This document shows positions 44,978-52,986 of a stretch of DNA of 55,151 bases, one piece after another. Each line of letters opens with the position of its first letter. Positions within the stretch are counted from its first letter, which is position 1. The notes beneath the pieces are model-generated. The model made no database searches and had not been told where the DNA came from. It saw only the letters and a program-made list of their open reading frames with translations. The stretch spans positions 1 to 55,151 of the forward strand of contig JAHEKC010000009.1 in the NCBI GenBank assembly GCA_024638565.1, written 5' to 3'. This DNA comes from Bacteroidota bacterium. GTDB lineage: Bacteria; Bacteroidota; Bacteroidia; AKYH767-A; OLB10. Both the position numbers and the translations under genes were made by a program.

Positions 44978-45234
44978 CCGAATAAACGATTAATCGAATA
45001 ACCGAATAACGATTTATCAACTATCGCAGGATTGGAATCCGGAAAGAACCTAAAGGATTTATGATTAATGATTGGCAATTTGAAATTTACGAATAAAAAA
45101 AGGCTGCGCCTAAAACTAATTCCTCGAACCCTGCACAGTTGGCTCGCCGCATGAGATTGCTTCTTCACTCCGTTCCTCGCAATGACGAATTTCCGCACGG
45201 CGAACTGCGAACCTTGTATCCTGAACACTGAACC
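44978..45234. repeat. Repeat-derived spacer inside the nuo operon
   Basis: This 257-bp gap between nuoI and nuoJ has no gene. It begins with degenerate tandem AACCGAATAA units (44986-45020). It continues with AT-rich text (ATTTATGATTAATGATTGGC near 45057), then a GAGATTGC...GCAATGAC element (45153-45186), and ends in GAACCTTG-type units (45209-45237). Base use is plainly more AT-rich than the flanking genes. A minus-strand frame through it is an artefact of the repeats. Confidence 0.75.
45153..45186. repeat. Interspersed GAGATTGC...GCAATGAC repeat element
   Basis: A 34-bp unit with inverted ends (ATTGC ... GCAAT) and a GC-rich core (TTCTTCACTCCGTTCCTC). I recognise it as a member of a repeat often seen in intergenic DNA of many bacteria, reading CGTCATTGCGAGGA... 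on the other strand. Its mode of spread is not clear. Confidence 0.6.
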
Positions 45235-45750
45235 TTGACCGCAAGTACCGTCATATTCTATATCCTTTCCGCGTTCGCCATCGCGAACGGGTTCCTGGCC
45301 GTGACGACACGGAAAATATTCCGGGCAGCTATTTTCCTCCTGTTCTCGCTGATCGGGGTGGCGGGGCTGTATTTGTGGATGTCATATGAATTCATTTTTG
45401 CCGTGCAGGTCATAGTATACGTGGGCGGTATCGTCGTCCTTATCATCTTCTCGATATTCCTGACCCAGCAGGCCGGGGAAGATATGCCCATGGTACTGCG
45501 CGGCCGGCAATTATTTGCAGGGCTGGCCAGCCTTGCCGGCTTCATCCTGGCCTGGCTGCTCGTGCGCGACTACCCGTTTGCCGAACTGCGCGGGACATCT
45601 TCCGGGGAGGCCCCGATCGCTGAAATAGGAACCAAAATGCTGGATACCGGTACCGGCGGCATGGCGTTGCCGTTCGAGGTTGTCAGTATCCTGCTGTTAT
45701 CGGCCATGGTTGGCTGTATAGTCATCGCGTTAAAAACAAGGAAAGCCTGA
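45235..45750 (+). CDS. nuoJ: NADH-quinone oxidoreductase subunit J
   Basis: Membrane subunit of 171 aa with five helices. YVGGIVVLIIFSIFL contains the conserved third-helix region with the pi-bulge. The only plausible start is TTG at 45235; it falls inside the GAACCTTGACC repeat unit, with no recognisable ribosome-binding site. Its TGA overlaps the nuoK ATG by one base. Confidence 0.94.
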   Translation: MTASTVIFYILSAFAIANGFLAVTTRKIFRAAIFLLFSLIGVAGLYLWMSYEFIFAVQVIVYVGGIVVLIIFSIFLTQQAGEDMPMVLRGRQLFAGLASLAGFILAWLLVRDYPFAELRGTSSGEAPIAEIGTKMLDTGTGGMALPFEVVSILLLSAMVGCIVIALKTRKA

Positions 45751-46061
45751 TGGATGTAGGTCTTAAACATATGCTGTTCGTCAGCCTCGCGCTATTCTTC
45801 ACGGGCGTGTACGGCTTTCTCACGCGCCGCAACCTGATCACCATGCTGATGGCCGCCGAGTTGATGCTGAACAGCGTAAACCTGAACTTCATCGCGTTTA
45901 ACAAATATGTCTGGCCGGGGCAGCTGGACGGCGTGTTCTTTACGCTGTTCATCATTGCCATTGCAGCCGCAGAGGCCGCGGTAGCGATCGCCATCATCAT
46001 AAACCTTTACCGCAGCTTCAGCTCCATCGATGTCGAGGATGCGGATACACTGAAATATTAG
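45750..46061 (+). CDS. nuoK: NADH-quinone oxidoreductase subunit K
   Basis: Mrp-related three-helix membrane subunit, 103 aa. The two conserved membrane glutamates are in MAAELMLNSVNLNF and AAAEAAVAIAI. The start overlaps the nuoJ stop (TGATG). It is followed by a 110-bp spacer containing degenerate CCACGGATAA/CCACGGACATAA units. Confidence 0.95.
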   Translation: MDVGLKHMLFVSLALFFTGVYGFLTRRNLITMLMAAELMLNSVNLNFIAFNKYVWPGQLDGVFFTLFIIAIAAAEAAVAIAIIINLYRSFSSIDVEDADTLKY

Positions 46062-46171
46062 TTCGCGGGATGACCCTGATCCGATATACGGATGACGATC
46101 AACGAAACGAAGCACAAAACAGAACCACGGATAACCGGCGCAAGCGATCCACGGACATAAAGCGCACCTGA

Positions 46172-48097
46172 ATGCCCTTGCAAATTCTCCTCATCCCCCT
46201 CCTGCCCCTGGCCGCCTTCGTGTTGCTGGGTCTGTTCGGGAGGCGGCTACCGGGACCCTCTTCCGGCTGGCTGGCAACGGCGCTGCTGGCTGTATCCACC
46301 ATCCTGTCAGCAGGGGTGGCATGGGATTACTTTTTTGTGGCGGGCATGCAGGACGGGGCGTATCCCACCCAGGTTCCCTTCTCTGTGCCATGGCTCACCT
46401 TCACGGATGAGATGCGCATCGACATGGGCATTCTCCTGGATCCTATTTCGGTGATGATGATCGTGGTTGTCAGTTTCATTTCACTGATGGTCCATATCTA
46501 CAGCCTGTCATATATGAAGGGCGAAGCACGGTATGCCACGTATTTTTCCTACCTGGGACTTTTTACCTTTTCGATGCTGGGCCTTGTCCTGTCCTCGAAC
46601 ATTTTTCAGATATACATGTGCTGGGAGCTGGTGGGCGTGTCATCGTTCCTGCTGATCGGTTATCATTATGACCGGCCGTCGGCCGTGGCTGCCAGCAAAA
46701 AAGCATTCATCGTCACGCGGTTCGCCGACCTTGGATTCCTGATCGGGATCCTGGTTCTCTCGTTCCATGCCAATACACTGGATTTTCCCACGCTCATCGA
46801 AAGGCTGACCGACCCGGCCTCACCGTACCTGCCGGCGGCCGCGGCCCCGGCCTTCCTGGGGCTTAGCGCCCTCACCTGGGGGCTCGTACTCGTGTTTGCC
46901 GGCGGGGCAGGCAAAAGTGCCATGTTCCCGTTGCATATCTGGCTGCCTGATGCCATGGAAGGTCCTACGCCGGTATCGGCACTCATCCACGCCGCCACCA
47001 TGGTTGTGGCCGGCGTATACCTGGTGGCACGCCTGTTCCCTGTTTTCGCCCTGTCATGCCCTGCAGCCCTGGAGGTGGTTGCGGTGACCGGTATCCTTTC
47101 GGCGGCACTCGCAGCGGTGATCGCCTGTACGCAAACGGACATCAAGCGCGTGCTCGCCTACTCCACCATGTCGCAGATCGGCTACATGATGTTCGCCCTG
47201 GGTGTGGCCGGATGGGGTGCGGCAAACGAAGGATTTTCCGCTTCCATGTTTCACCTGTTTACGCATGCCATGTTCAAGGCGGGCCTGTTCCTGTGTGCAG
47301 GCGTGATCATACACCATGTGCATTCCAATGACCTGGCTGGCATGGGAGGATTGCGCAAAGCGCTTCCATTCACGCATATCGTATTCCTGGTCTGCTGCCT
47401 CGCCATTGCAGGCATCCCGCCGTTCGCTGGATTCTTCAGCAAGGAAGCCATCCTGCTGGCCGCATGGCATAAGAGCACGGTTATCTATTCCATCGGCCTG
47501 GTGACTTCGGGGCTTACCGCTTTTTACATGTTCCGCTTGTACTTCTCGATATTCCACCACAAACCCGTGGTGCCGGGCACGGGACACGGGGAAGGCGGAC
47601 CAGCCATGATGTTGCCGCTTGCCATCCTGCTGGCAGGAGCGGTGTTCGCCGGTTTTGTTCCGTTTTCCGAATTCGTAACAGCCGACGGCACACCAAGCCC
47701 CACGGAGCTGCACCTTGGCTTCTCTGTGGCCCCGGTCGGGCTGGGCATCGCCGGCATCCTGCTGGCCAGGCGGCTTTATCAAACAGCCAACCCATTGCCG
47801 GGGAGAATAGCCGAGCGCTGGCAGGGCCTGTACCGTACGGCATACCGTAAGTTCTATGTCGATGAACTATACCTGTTCTTCACCCATAAGATCATCTTTA
47901 ACCTTATAGGCCGTCCGGCGGCATGGATCGACCGGGTAATCGTGGATGGCTTCATGAACCTGCTGGGCCAGGCTTCGCTCACCGTCTCCGATGGCATCAG
48001 CGGCATGCAAAGCGGAAAAGTGCAATCCTATGCGGCCTGGTTCCTGGCAGGCTTACTGGGTTTTGCCATCCTCACCCTGTATATCCTGTTTACCTGA
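46172..48097 (+). CDS. nuoL: NADH-quinone oxidoreductase subunit L
   Basis: Distal antiporter-like proton-pumping subunit, 641 aa. Recognised parts are CWELVGVSSFLLIGYHY with the conserved Glu, GKSAMFPLHIWLPDAMEGPTPVSALIHAATMV and IPPFAGFFSKEAIL. The C-terminus includes the long lateral helix and ends with a final membrane helix (WFLAGLLGFAILTLYILF). Confidence 0.96.
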   Translation: MPLQILLIPLLPLAAFVLLGLFGRRLPGPSSGWLATALLAVSTILSAGVAWDYFFVAGMQDGAYPTQVPFSVPWLTFTDEMRIDMGILLDPISVMMIVVVSFISLMVHIYSLSYMKGEARYATYFSYLGLFTFSMLGLVLSSNIFQIYMCWELVGVSSFLLIGYHYDRPSAVAASKKAFIVTRFADLGFLIGILVLSFHANTLDFPTLIERLTDPASPYLPAAAAPAFLGLSALTWGLVLVFAGGAGKSAMFPLHIWLPDAMEGPTPVSALIHAATMVVAGVYLVARLFPVFALSCPAALEVVAVTGILSAALAAVIACTQTDIKRVLAYSTMSQIGYMMFALGVAGWGAANEGFSASMFHLFTHAMFKAGLFLCAGVIIHHVHSNDLAGMGGLRKALPFTHIVFLVCCLAIAGIPPFAGFFSKEAILLAAWHKSTVIYSIGLVTSGLTAFYMFRLYFSIFHHKPVVPGTGHGEGGPAMMLPLAILLAGAVFAGFVPFSEFVTADGTPSPTELHLGFSVAPVGLGIAGILLARRLYQTANPLPGRIAERWQGLYRTAYRKFYVDELYLFFTHKIIFNLIGRPAAWIDRVIVDGFMNLLGQASLTVSDGISGMQSGKVQSYAAWFLAGLLGFAILTLYILFT

Positions 48098-48124
48098 TAC
48101 CATCCATACACCGCACAATCGCTC

Positions 48125-49591
48125 ATGAACCTCTCGCTGCTCCTTATCATACCCGCCATCACGGCAGCGGTCATCCTGTTGGCCCGTGGTGCGGCGCAGG
48201 TCCGGTGGGTGGCGCTTACCGGTGCGGTGGTCCAGCTGATAGCCGGCATTGGGTTGTATAATGTCTTTATGCAGGCCCGGTCCGCAGGGGACGACCGGCA
48301 GTACCTGTTCGAATTCAGGCACCGGTGGTTCGAATCGTTCAACATGCAATACCATGTAGGGGTGGACGGTGTTTCGGTGGCCATGATCCTGCTCACCGCC
48401 CTGGTAGTCCTTGCCGGTGTGCTGGCATCCTGGCGGCAGGAAAAGCTGGCGAAGGATTTCTTCTTCCTCCTGACCCTGCTGGCCATGGGAGCCTACGGGT
48501 TCTTTATCTCCCTTGACCTGTTTACACTGTTTTTCTTTCTCGAGATTGCCGTCATACCCAAGTTCCTGCTTATCGGCATCTGGGGCAGCGGCCGCAAGGA
48601 ATACAGCGCGAACAAGCTTGCATTGATGCTGATGGGCGGCTCGGCACTGGTGCTGGTTGGCATGCTGGCATTGTATTTCCAAACGGACACGTTCGATATG
48701 AAAAGGCTGGCCGGCATGGCCGCTGATCCGTCGCACGGGTGGATTTTCCCGGTACTGTTTATCGGGTTCGGCGTCTTTACAGCCCTCTTCCCGTTCCACA
48801 CCTGGGTGCCCGACGGCCATTCATCGGCTCCCACGGCGGGATCCATGTTCCTGGCAGGCATCTCCATGAAGCTGGGCGGGTACGGATGCCTGCGTGCCAC
48901 AGGATTTATGCCCGATGCTGCCGCACAATACGCGCCCTGGATCGTGGGGCTGGCGGCCATTGCCATCCTGTACGGCGCCTTTGCCACGCTCATGCAGAAG
49001 GACCTCAAGTACATGAACGCTTACTCCTCCATCAGTCACTGCGGATTCGTGTTGCTGGGTATCGGCATGCTGACCCGAACGGCGCTGGCGGGAGCCGTCA
49101 TGCAAATGGTATCACACGGGCTGATGACAGCCCTCTTCTTTGCCGTCATCGGCATGATATACAGCCGCACCGGCACGCGCATGGTGTCACAAATGGGCGG
49201 GCTGATGAAAACAATGCCGTTTATCTGTACCACCCTGTTCATCGCGGGCCTGTGTTCCCTCGGCCTGCCGGGGCTTAGCGGATTCGCCGCTGAGATGACT
49301 GTCTTCGTGGGTGCGTGGGAACGAACCGGTGCCGGCTACCGGCTGGCTACCATCGCCGGCTGCATCTCCATTGTCGTGACGGCTGTCTACATCCTGCGGG
49401 CCACCGGGCAGGTTGCCATGGGACCGGCAAAGGAAACACCGCGGCAGGACGACGCGCAATGGTTCGAAAAAGCTTCCGCCATCATCCTGATCGCCGGGAT
49501 CCTGCTTATCGGCCTGGCGCCCGGCCTGCTCATGGACCTTGTCTCGCCTGATGCCGGCTATATCACAGATACCTTACCCTCCTTACCCTGA
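48125..49591 (+). CDS. nuoM: NADH-quinone oxidoreductase subunit M
   Basis: Second antiporter-like subunit, 488 aa. The conserved Glu is in FFLEIAVIPKFLLIGIWG; the pump core is FPFHTWVPDGHSSAPTAGSM, continued by LKYMNAYSSISHCGFVLLG and GLPGLSGFAAEM. It starts 28 bp after nuoL and ends 9 bp before nuoN. Confidence 0.96.
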   Translation: MNLSLLLIIPAITAAVILLARGAAQVRWVALTGAVVQLIAGIGLYNVFMQARSAGDDRQYLFEFRHRWFESFNMQYHVGVDGVSVAMILLTALVVLAGVLASWRQEKLAKDFFFLLTLLAMGAYGFFISLDLFTLFFFLEIAVIPKFLLIGIWGSGRKEYSANKLALMLMGGSALVLVGMLALYFQTDTFDMKRLAGMAADPSHGWIFPVLFIGFGVFTALFPFHTWVPDGHSSAPTAGSMFLAGISMKLGGYGCLRATGFMPDAAAQYAPWIVGLAAIAILYGAFATLMQKDLKYMNAYSSISHCGFVLLGIGMLTRTALAGAVMQMVSHGLMTALFFAVIGMIYSRTGTRMVSQMGGLMKTMPFICTTLFIAGLCSLGLPGLSGFAAEMTVFVGAWERTGAGYRLATIAGCISIVVTAVYILRATGQVAMGPAKETPRQDDAQWFEKASAIILIAGILLIGLAPGLLMDLVSPDAGYITDTLPSLP

Positions 49592-49600
49592 CGCCACCGC

Positions 49601-50998
49601 ATGAACGAATTCTTTGTCCTGATGAAAACGGAACTGATGATCACAGCGATCATCATATTCCTGCTCTTCGCGAAGATCGGTGGCCGCATGTCCAATGCCT
49701 CGTTGTCCGGCGTGACAAATCTTTTGCTGCTGGCGACACTCCTGGCCGGGTTCCTGTGGCCGGCACGGGGATGGCTGTTCGGCGACATGTATTACACGGA
49801 CCCGCTGATCGTGCTGGAAAAGGCCATCCTGATTTTCGGGGTGCTGCTCATCTTCCTTTTCGCCCACCGCTGGCTCCGGGCGCACCAGCACCTGCACGAG
49901 TTCTACCTGCTCACCCTGTCCGCCCTGCTGGGCATGTGCTTCATGATTTCGAGCGGCAACCTGCTGATGTTCTACCTGGCGCTCGAGCTTTCCACCATAC
50001 CGGTAGCTGCTCTTTGCAACTTCGACCTCGAACGGAAGACCTCTGCCGAAGCCGCCCTGAAGATGATCATGGCCTCCGCCTTTTCATCTGGCCTCCTGCT
50101 GCTGGGGATCTCGTTTGTTTATGGGATTACCGGTACCATTTCATTGCAGGTCATGCCGGCGGCACTTGGCGGCAGCCCGCTGGAAACGGCTGCCTTTGTA
50201 CTGCTGTTCTCCGGCTTCGCCTTCAAGCTTTCGGTGGTACCGTTTCACCTGTGGACCGCCGACGTGTACGAAGGCTCGCCCGTCCCGGTCACCTCTTTCC
50301 TTTCAGTGATCTCGAAAGGATCTGTGGCCTTCGTGTTCATCACGGTCCTTCACAAGGTATTCATACCCCTTTATGACGCCTGGTACCTGGCACTTTTCGT
50401 CGCATCAGTGGCCACCATGGTCATCGGCAACCTTTTCGCGCTGCGCCAGCAAAACATCAAGCGATTCCTGGCATTCAGCTCCATTGCACAGGTAGGGTTT
50501 ATCCTGCTGGGCATGGGCGGGCTCGAATCCGGCATTCCGGTGGTGGTGTACTTCGTGCTGGTATACCTGTTCTCCAACCTGGGCGCCTTTGCTGTGGTGT
50601 CCGTTATCTCATCCGCATCGGGGCGGGAGGATATCTCCGATTACAACGGGCTGTACAAGACCAACCCATGGCTTACATGGGTCATGGCACTCAGTCTTTT
50701 CTCGCTGGCCGGCATCCCACCCACGGCTGGTTTCTTCGGCAAGATCTTCCTGCTCGCCAGTGGCAGTGAGTCTGGAAATTTTACATGGGTGGCCATTGCC
50801 GCCCTGAACATGGTGGTCTCGCTGTATTATTACCTGCGTATCGTACGTGCCATGTTCATGGAAAAGAACGATCGACCCCTGGAGAAGATCCATGCGGGCT
50901 TGCATGCGAACACAGCCCTTGCTGTCTGCCTGGCGGGTATTTTGCTCACCGGCGTGATCGGAAGCGTATATAAGATCATTGATTCACTCGTATATTAA
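49601..50998 (+). CDS. nuoN: NADH-quinone oxidoreductase subunit N
   Basis: Third antiporter-like subunit, 465 aa, contacting NuoK. Motifs are FYLALELSTIPVAAL with the conserved Glu, KLSVVPFHLWTADVYEGSP and IKRFLAFSSIAQVGFILLG, with IPPTAGFFGKIFLL near the end. It is the last recognised complex I gene; one further gene follows after 2 bp. Confidence 0.96.
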   Translation: MNEFFVLMKTELMITAIIIFLLFAKIGGRMSNASLSGVTNLLLLATLLAGFLWPARGWLFGDMYYTDPLIVLEKAILIFGVLLIFLFAHRWLRAHQHLHEFYLLTLSALLGMCFMISSGNLLMFYLALELSTIPVAALCNFDLERKTSAEAALKMIMASAFSSGLLLLGISFVYGITGTISLQVMPAALGGSPLETAAFVLLFSGFAFKLSVVPFHLWTADVYEGSPVPVTSFLSVISKGSVAFVFITVLHKVFIPLYDAWYLALFVASVATMVIGNLFALRQQNIKRFLAFSSIAQVGFILLGMGGLESGIPVVVYFVLVYLFSNLGAFAVVSVISSASGREDISDYNGLYKTNPWLTWVMALSLFSLAGIPPTAGFFGKIFLLASGSESGNFTWVAIAALNMVVSLYYYLRIVRAMFMEKNDRPLEKIHAGLHANTALAVCLAGILLTGVIGSVYKIIDSLVY

Positions 50999-51000
50999 CC

Positions 51001-51375
51001 ATGGCCCTCAACAAGAATCACCTTTTTAACGACCTCGATGGGGTCAAATGCTCCATCGTGGAGCAAAAGGTATCCCAGGCACGCATGCAGTTTCTGAAAG
51101 AGCTGCTCACGTTCAACGGCTACAAGGTGGTGGTACTGGTCGTACCCGCACCGAAACCCAAGCCGGCCCCCGATCAGCCTGAAGGTACCGAACCACCCCC
51201 GCCGTCACCTGATACGTACACCCTTGGTGTGACCGACCTCACGTTCAATCCCACCAATGCGGTCTTCGGAAGGCAACTGCGCAGGCCCGGCGGCCAGGTG
51301 GTAACCCCGGCGTTCTGGGAGCAAGTGGATGATGATTCGAATAAAGAGGCGCCATACTATGAGCGTCAGCGATAG
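51001..51375 (+). CDS. Uncharacterised protein encoded directly after nuoN
   Basis: A soluble 124-aa protein, not recognised as a complex I subunit. The N-terminal half is compact (FNDLDGVKCSIVEQKVSQAR, FLKELLTFNGYKVVVLVVP). A proline-rich linker follows (APKPKPAPDQPEGTEPPPPS), then YTLGVTDLTFNPTNAVFGRQL and a charged tail. The 2-bp gap to nuoN makes co-translation almost certain, so a link to complex I assembly or to an electron-donor module is plausible but unproven. It has no cysteine cluster or nucleotide-binding motif. Confidence 0.82.
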   Translation: MALNKNHLFNDLDGVKCSIVEQKVSQARMQFLKELLTFNGYKVVVLVVPAPKPKPAPDQPEGTEPPPPSPDTYTLGVTDLTFNPTNAVFGRQLRRPGGQVVTPAFWEQVDDDSNKEAPYYERQR

Positions 51376-51379
51376 GCAC

Positions 51380-51410
51380 TTTCAATTTTGTCAGGAATAC
51401 CCTATTTTTG
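51380..51410 (+). promoter_or_regulatory. Promoter of tRNA-Asn
   Basis: TTTC at 51380-51383 and a perfect TATTTTTG at 51403-51410 are 19 bp apart. The tRNA begins 20 bp after the -7 box. Confidence 0.65.
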
Positions 51411-51429
51411 CACCCCTTATTACTTATAA

Positions 51430-51503
51430 TCCTCCTTAGCTCAGTTGGTTAGAGCGGCTGACTGTTAATCAGTAGGTCCCTGGTTCGAGTCCAGGAGGGG
51501 GAG
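51430..51503 (+). tRNA. tRNA-Asn (anticodon GTT)
   Basis: A complete cloverleaf can be drawn: acceptor stem TCCTCCT (51430-51436) with AGGGGGA (51496-51502), including one G-T pair. The D-arm contains AGCTCAGTTGGTTAGAGC, the anticodon loop CTGTTAA has GTT at 51464-51466, and the T-arm is CCTGG-TTCGAGT-CCAGG. The discriminator is G503. CCA is not encoded. Confidence 0.97.
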
Positions 51504-51513
51504 CTTTAATCCT

Positions 51514-51542
51514 AAGCCACTTGCACTTAAAGTGGCTTTTTT
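51514..51542 (+). terminator. Rho-independent terminator of tRNA-Asn
   Basis: AGCCACTT (51515-51522) pairs with AAGTGGCT (51530-51537) across a 7-nt loop, followed by a run of T. It begins about ten bases after the tRNA. Confidence 0.85.
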
Positions 51543-51801
51543 CTTTTCTGCCTACCGAAATTTTTACGACAAACAATGGCTTTGCCAAACCGCCACGTAT
51601 GCCATTTTGATATTCAGGTCAACCCGACCTTCTTTTTCCACGCCTGACCTGCCTGCCGAGGAAATTGGCTTTCCGGCTTCCAGAAAAACGCGGAAGCCCA
51701 TGGACCGGCCCTGTGCAGGAAAAGCGATACTTTTAACCCTGTCGCGCAATGCCGTCAATTGCGAGGGAAGTGACCTGTTCGTGTGACTAATTATAGGGCC
51801 A
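51543..51801. other. Gene-free spacer between tRNA-Asn and the amidotransferase gene
   Basis: I see no convincing gene here. A 7-bp inverted repeat, GGCTTCC (51675-51681) and GGAAGCC (51692-51698), could form a hairpin. The text between 51560 and 51660 looks like a repeat remnant rather than unique DNA. Frames on both strands (84 and 91 codons) have no start context or domain. Confidence 0.5.
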
Positions 51802-52377
51802 ATGCTGCTGATCATTGACAACCAAAGCAGGTTTATCAAGCTGTTTACGCGTCACTACCTGGCGGAACAGGATTTTGATTACCGGATTTTTGACCATAAT
51901 CAACCCATTAGCCTTCCGGATAAACCGAAAGTAAAGGGAATCATTTTATCCGGGGGTAAGGGAAATCCATATGAGCCGCTAAACCTGACCTCCAATTTCG
52001 TGGCCCTGATAAATTTCAATGTTCCAATCATGGGATTTTGCCTGGGGCATGAAGTGATAGCGGCAGCTTACGGCGGCCGCATAAAAAAACTTCCGGAATA
52101 TCATGGAAAGAAGGAAATGATCAAGATTACCGAACCGGCGGACCCCATTTTCGACGGGATTGAGAAAACGGAAGTGCTACTGGTGAAAAGCCATTCGTTC
52201 TATGTCTCGAAACTGCCATCGTGCTTCAACATCCTGGCGACTTCCGGTACCTGTGAAACGGAAATAATCAAGCATAAGACGAAAACGCTATACGGGATTC
52301 AGTCACACCCTGAAGTCTCCGGTGAGGAAGGCATGCTCATGGTGCGCAATTTCCTTAAAATTTGCCGGCTCCTTTGA
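51802..52377 (+). CDS. Stand-alone class I glutamine amidotransferase domain (GuaA/TrpG-like)
   Basis: A 191-aa glutaminase domain that would release ammonia from glutamine. The nucleophile C80 is in GFCLGHE and the other triad members are H169 and E171 in SHPE; the oxyanion loop is ILSGGKGNP. No synthetase or other ammonia-accepting partner is fused or adjacent. It is closest in look to the GATase part of GMP synthetase, but the acceptor cannot be told. Codon use is more AT-rich than in the flanking genes, which may mean later acquisition. Confidence 0.85.
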   Translation: MLLIIDNQSRFIKLFTRHYLAEQDFDYRIFDHNQPISLPDKPKVKGIILSGGKGNPYEPLNLTSNFVALINFNVPIMGFCLGHEVIAAAYGGRIKKLPEYHGKKEMIKITEPADPIFDGIEKTEVLLVKSHSFYVSKLPSCFNILATSGTCETEIIKHKTKTLYGIQSHPEVSGEEGMLMVRNFLKICRLL

Positions 52378-52545
52378 GACTGGCGCCCTGGTCCTGAAGC
52401 CATTTCTAACAATCTGTTTTTCATGATTCTACAGACGCTCAGCGTATATCAATGTGCGGGATTGAATCCAAAATGACCTGCCCCGTGACGGCCTGGCTGG
52501 CAGCGACGGTATCACGGGTGCTTGCATTTCTAGCTAAGTTGTTGT

Positions 52546-52564
52546 TACTTTGTAGTTCAAAGTA
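52546..52564. promoter_or_regulatory. Perfect 7-5-7 inverted repeat, probable operator
   Basis: TACTTTG (52546-52552) and CAAAGTA (52558-52564) flank 5 bp, 40 bp before the ATG of the small membrane protein. The right arm overlaps a -7-like TACTTTTA (52563-52570), and the left arm itself resembles a -7 core. A dimeric regulator bound here would cover the promoter. Confidence 0.6.
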
Positions 52565-52603
52565 CTTTTATTTAAATTGTACAGCCGAAAAAAATCATTG
52601 ACA

Positions 52604-52894
52604 ATGCCTTCCGTAAATAAAAGACTGGTCACCATCCTAACCATTGCCGCGGCACTGCTGCTCATTCCGTTCATCGCCATGCAACTCACGGCCCAGGTGA
52701 ACTGGTCGTCATTCGATTTCCTGGTCATGGGATTCCTGTTACTTGCCACAGGCCTGCTGCTGGAACTCGTTTTCAGGAAAATCCGGAAAAAAACACATCG
52801 CTATTTATTCTTTGCGGTTATCCTGGTCACTTTCCTCCTGATATGGGCGGAACTTGGTGTGGGAATATTCGGAACACCCTTTGCCGGGAACTAG
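52604..52894 (+). CDS. Small three-span membrane protein, 96 aa
   Basis: Three hydrophobic helices are visible: TILTIAAALLLIPFIAMQL, FDFLVMGFLLLATGLLLELV and YLFFAVILVTFLLIWAEL. Between helices two and three lies a basic loop (FRKIRKKTHR), and the C-terminus is GIFGTPFAGN. I chose the ATG at 52604 because the nine extra codons upstream are basic and overlap the promoter region. I recognise the general type as a conserved Bacteroidota membrane protein without a known role. It lies alone behind the inverted repeat at 52546. Confidence 0.82.
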   Translation: MPSVNKRLVTILTIAAALLLIPFIAMQLTAQVNWSSFDFLVMGFLLLATGLLLELVFRKIRKKTHRYLFFAVILVTFLLIWAELGVGIFGTPFAGN

Positions 52895-52986
52895 CTGTCC
52901 TGTGCCGGGGTATGATTCAGTTCATTCCTTTTCATACGGCCTAAGTCAAACGAACCTTCATTCTTCTTTCCGCGCTATTGCAATCC

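Noticed and set aside
44815-45228. Minus-strand frame of 137 codons across nuoI and the spacer
   Set aside because: Its sequence is a translation of the interspersed repeat (the familiar RNGVKKQSHAAS text) and of antisense nuoI, not a gene.
51532-51786. 84-codon frame after tRNA-Asn
   Set aside because: It begins inside the tRNA terminator and has no ribosome-binding site or conserved look.
52482-52518. CCCGTGA / TCACGGG inverted repeat as a terminator of the amidotransferase gene
   Set aside because: The loop is 23 nt and no T-run follows, so termination is not supported.
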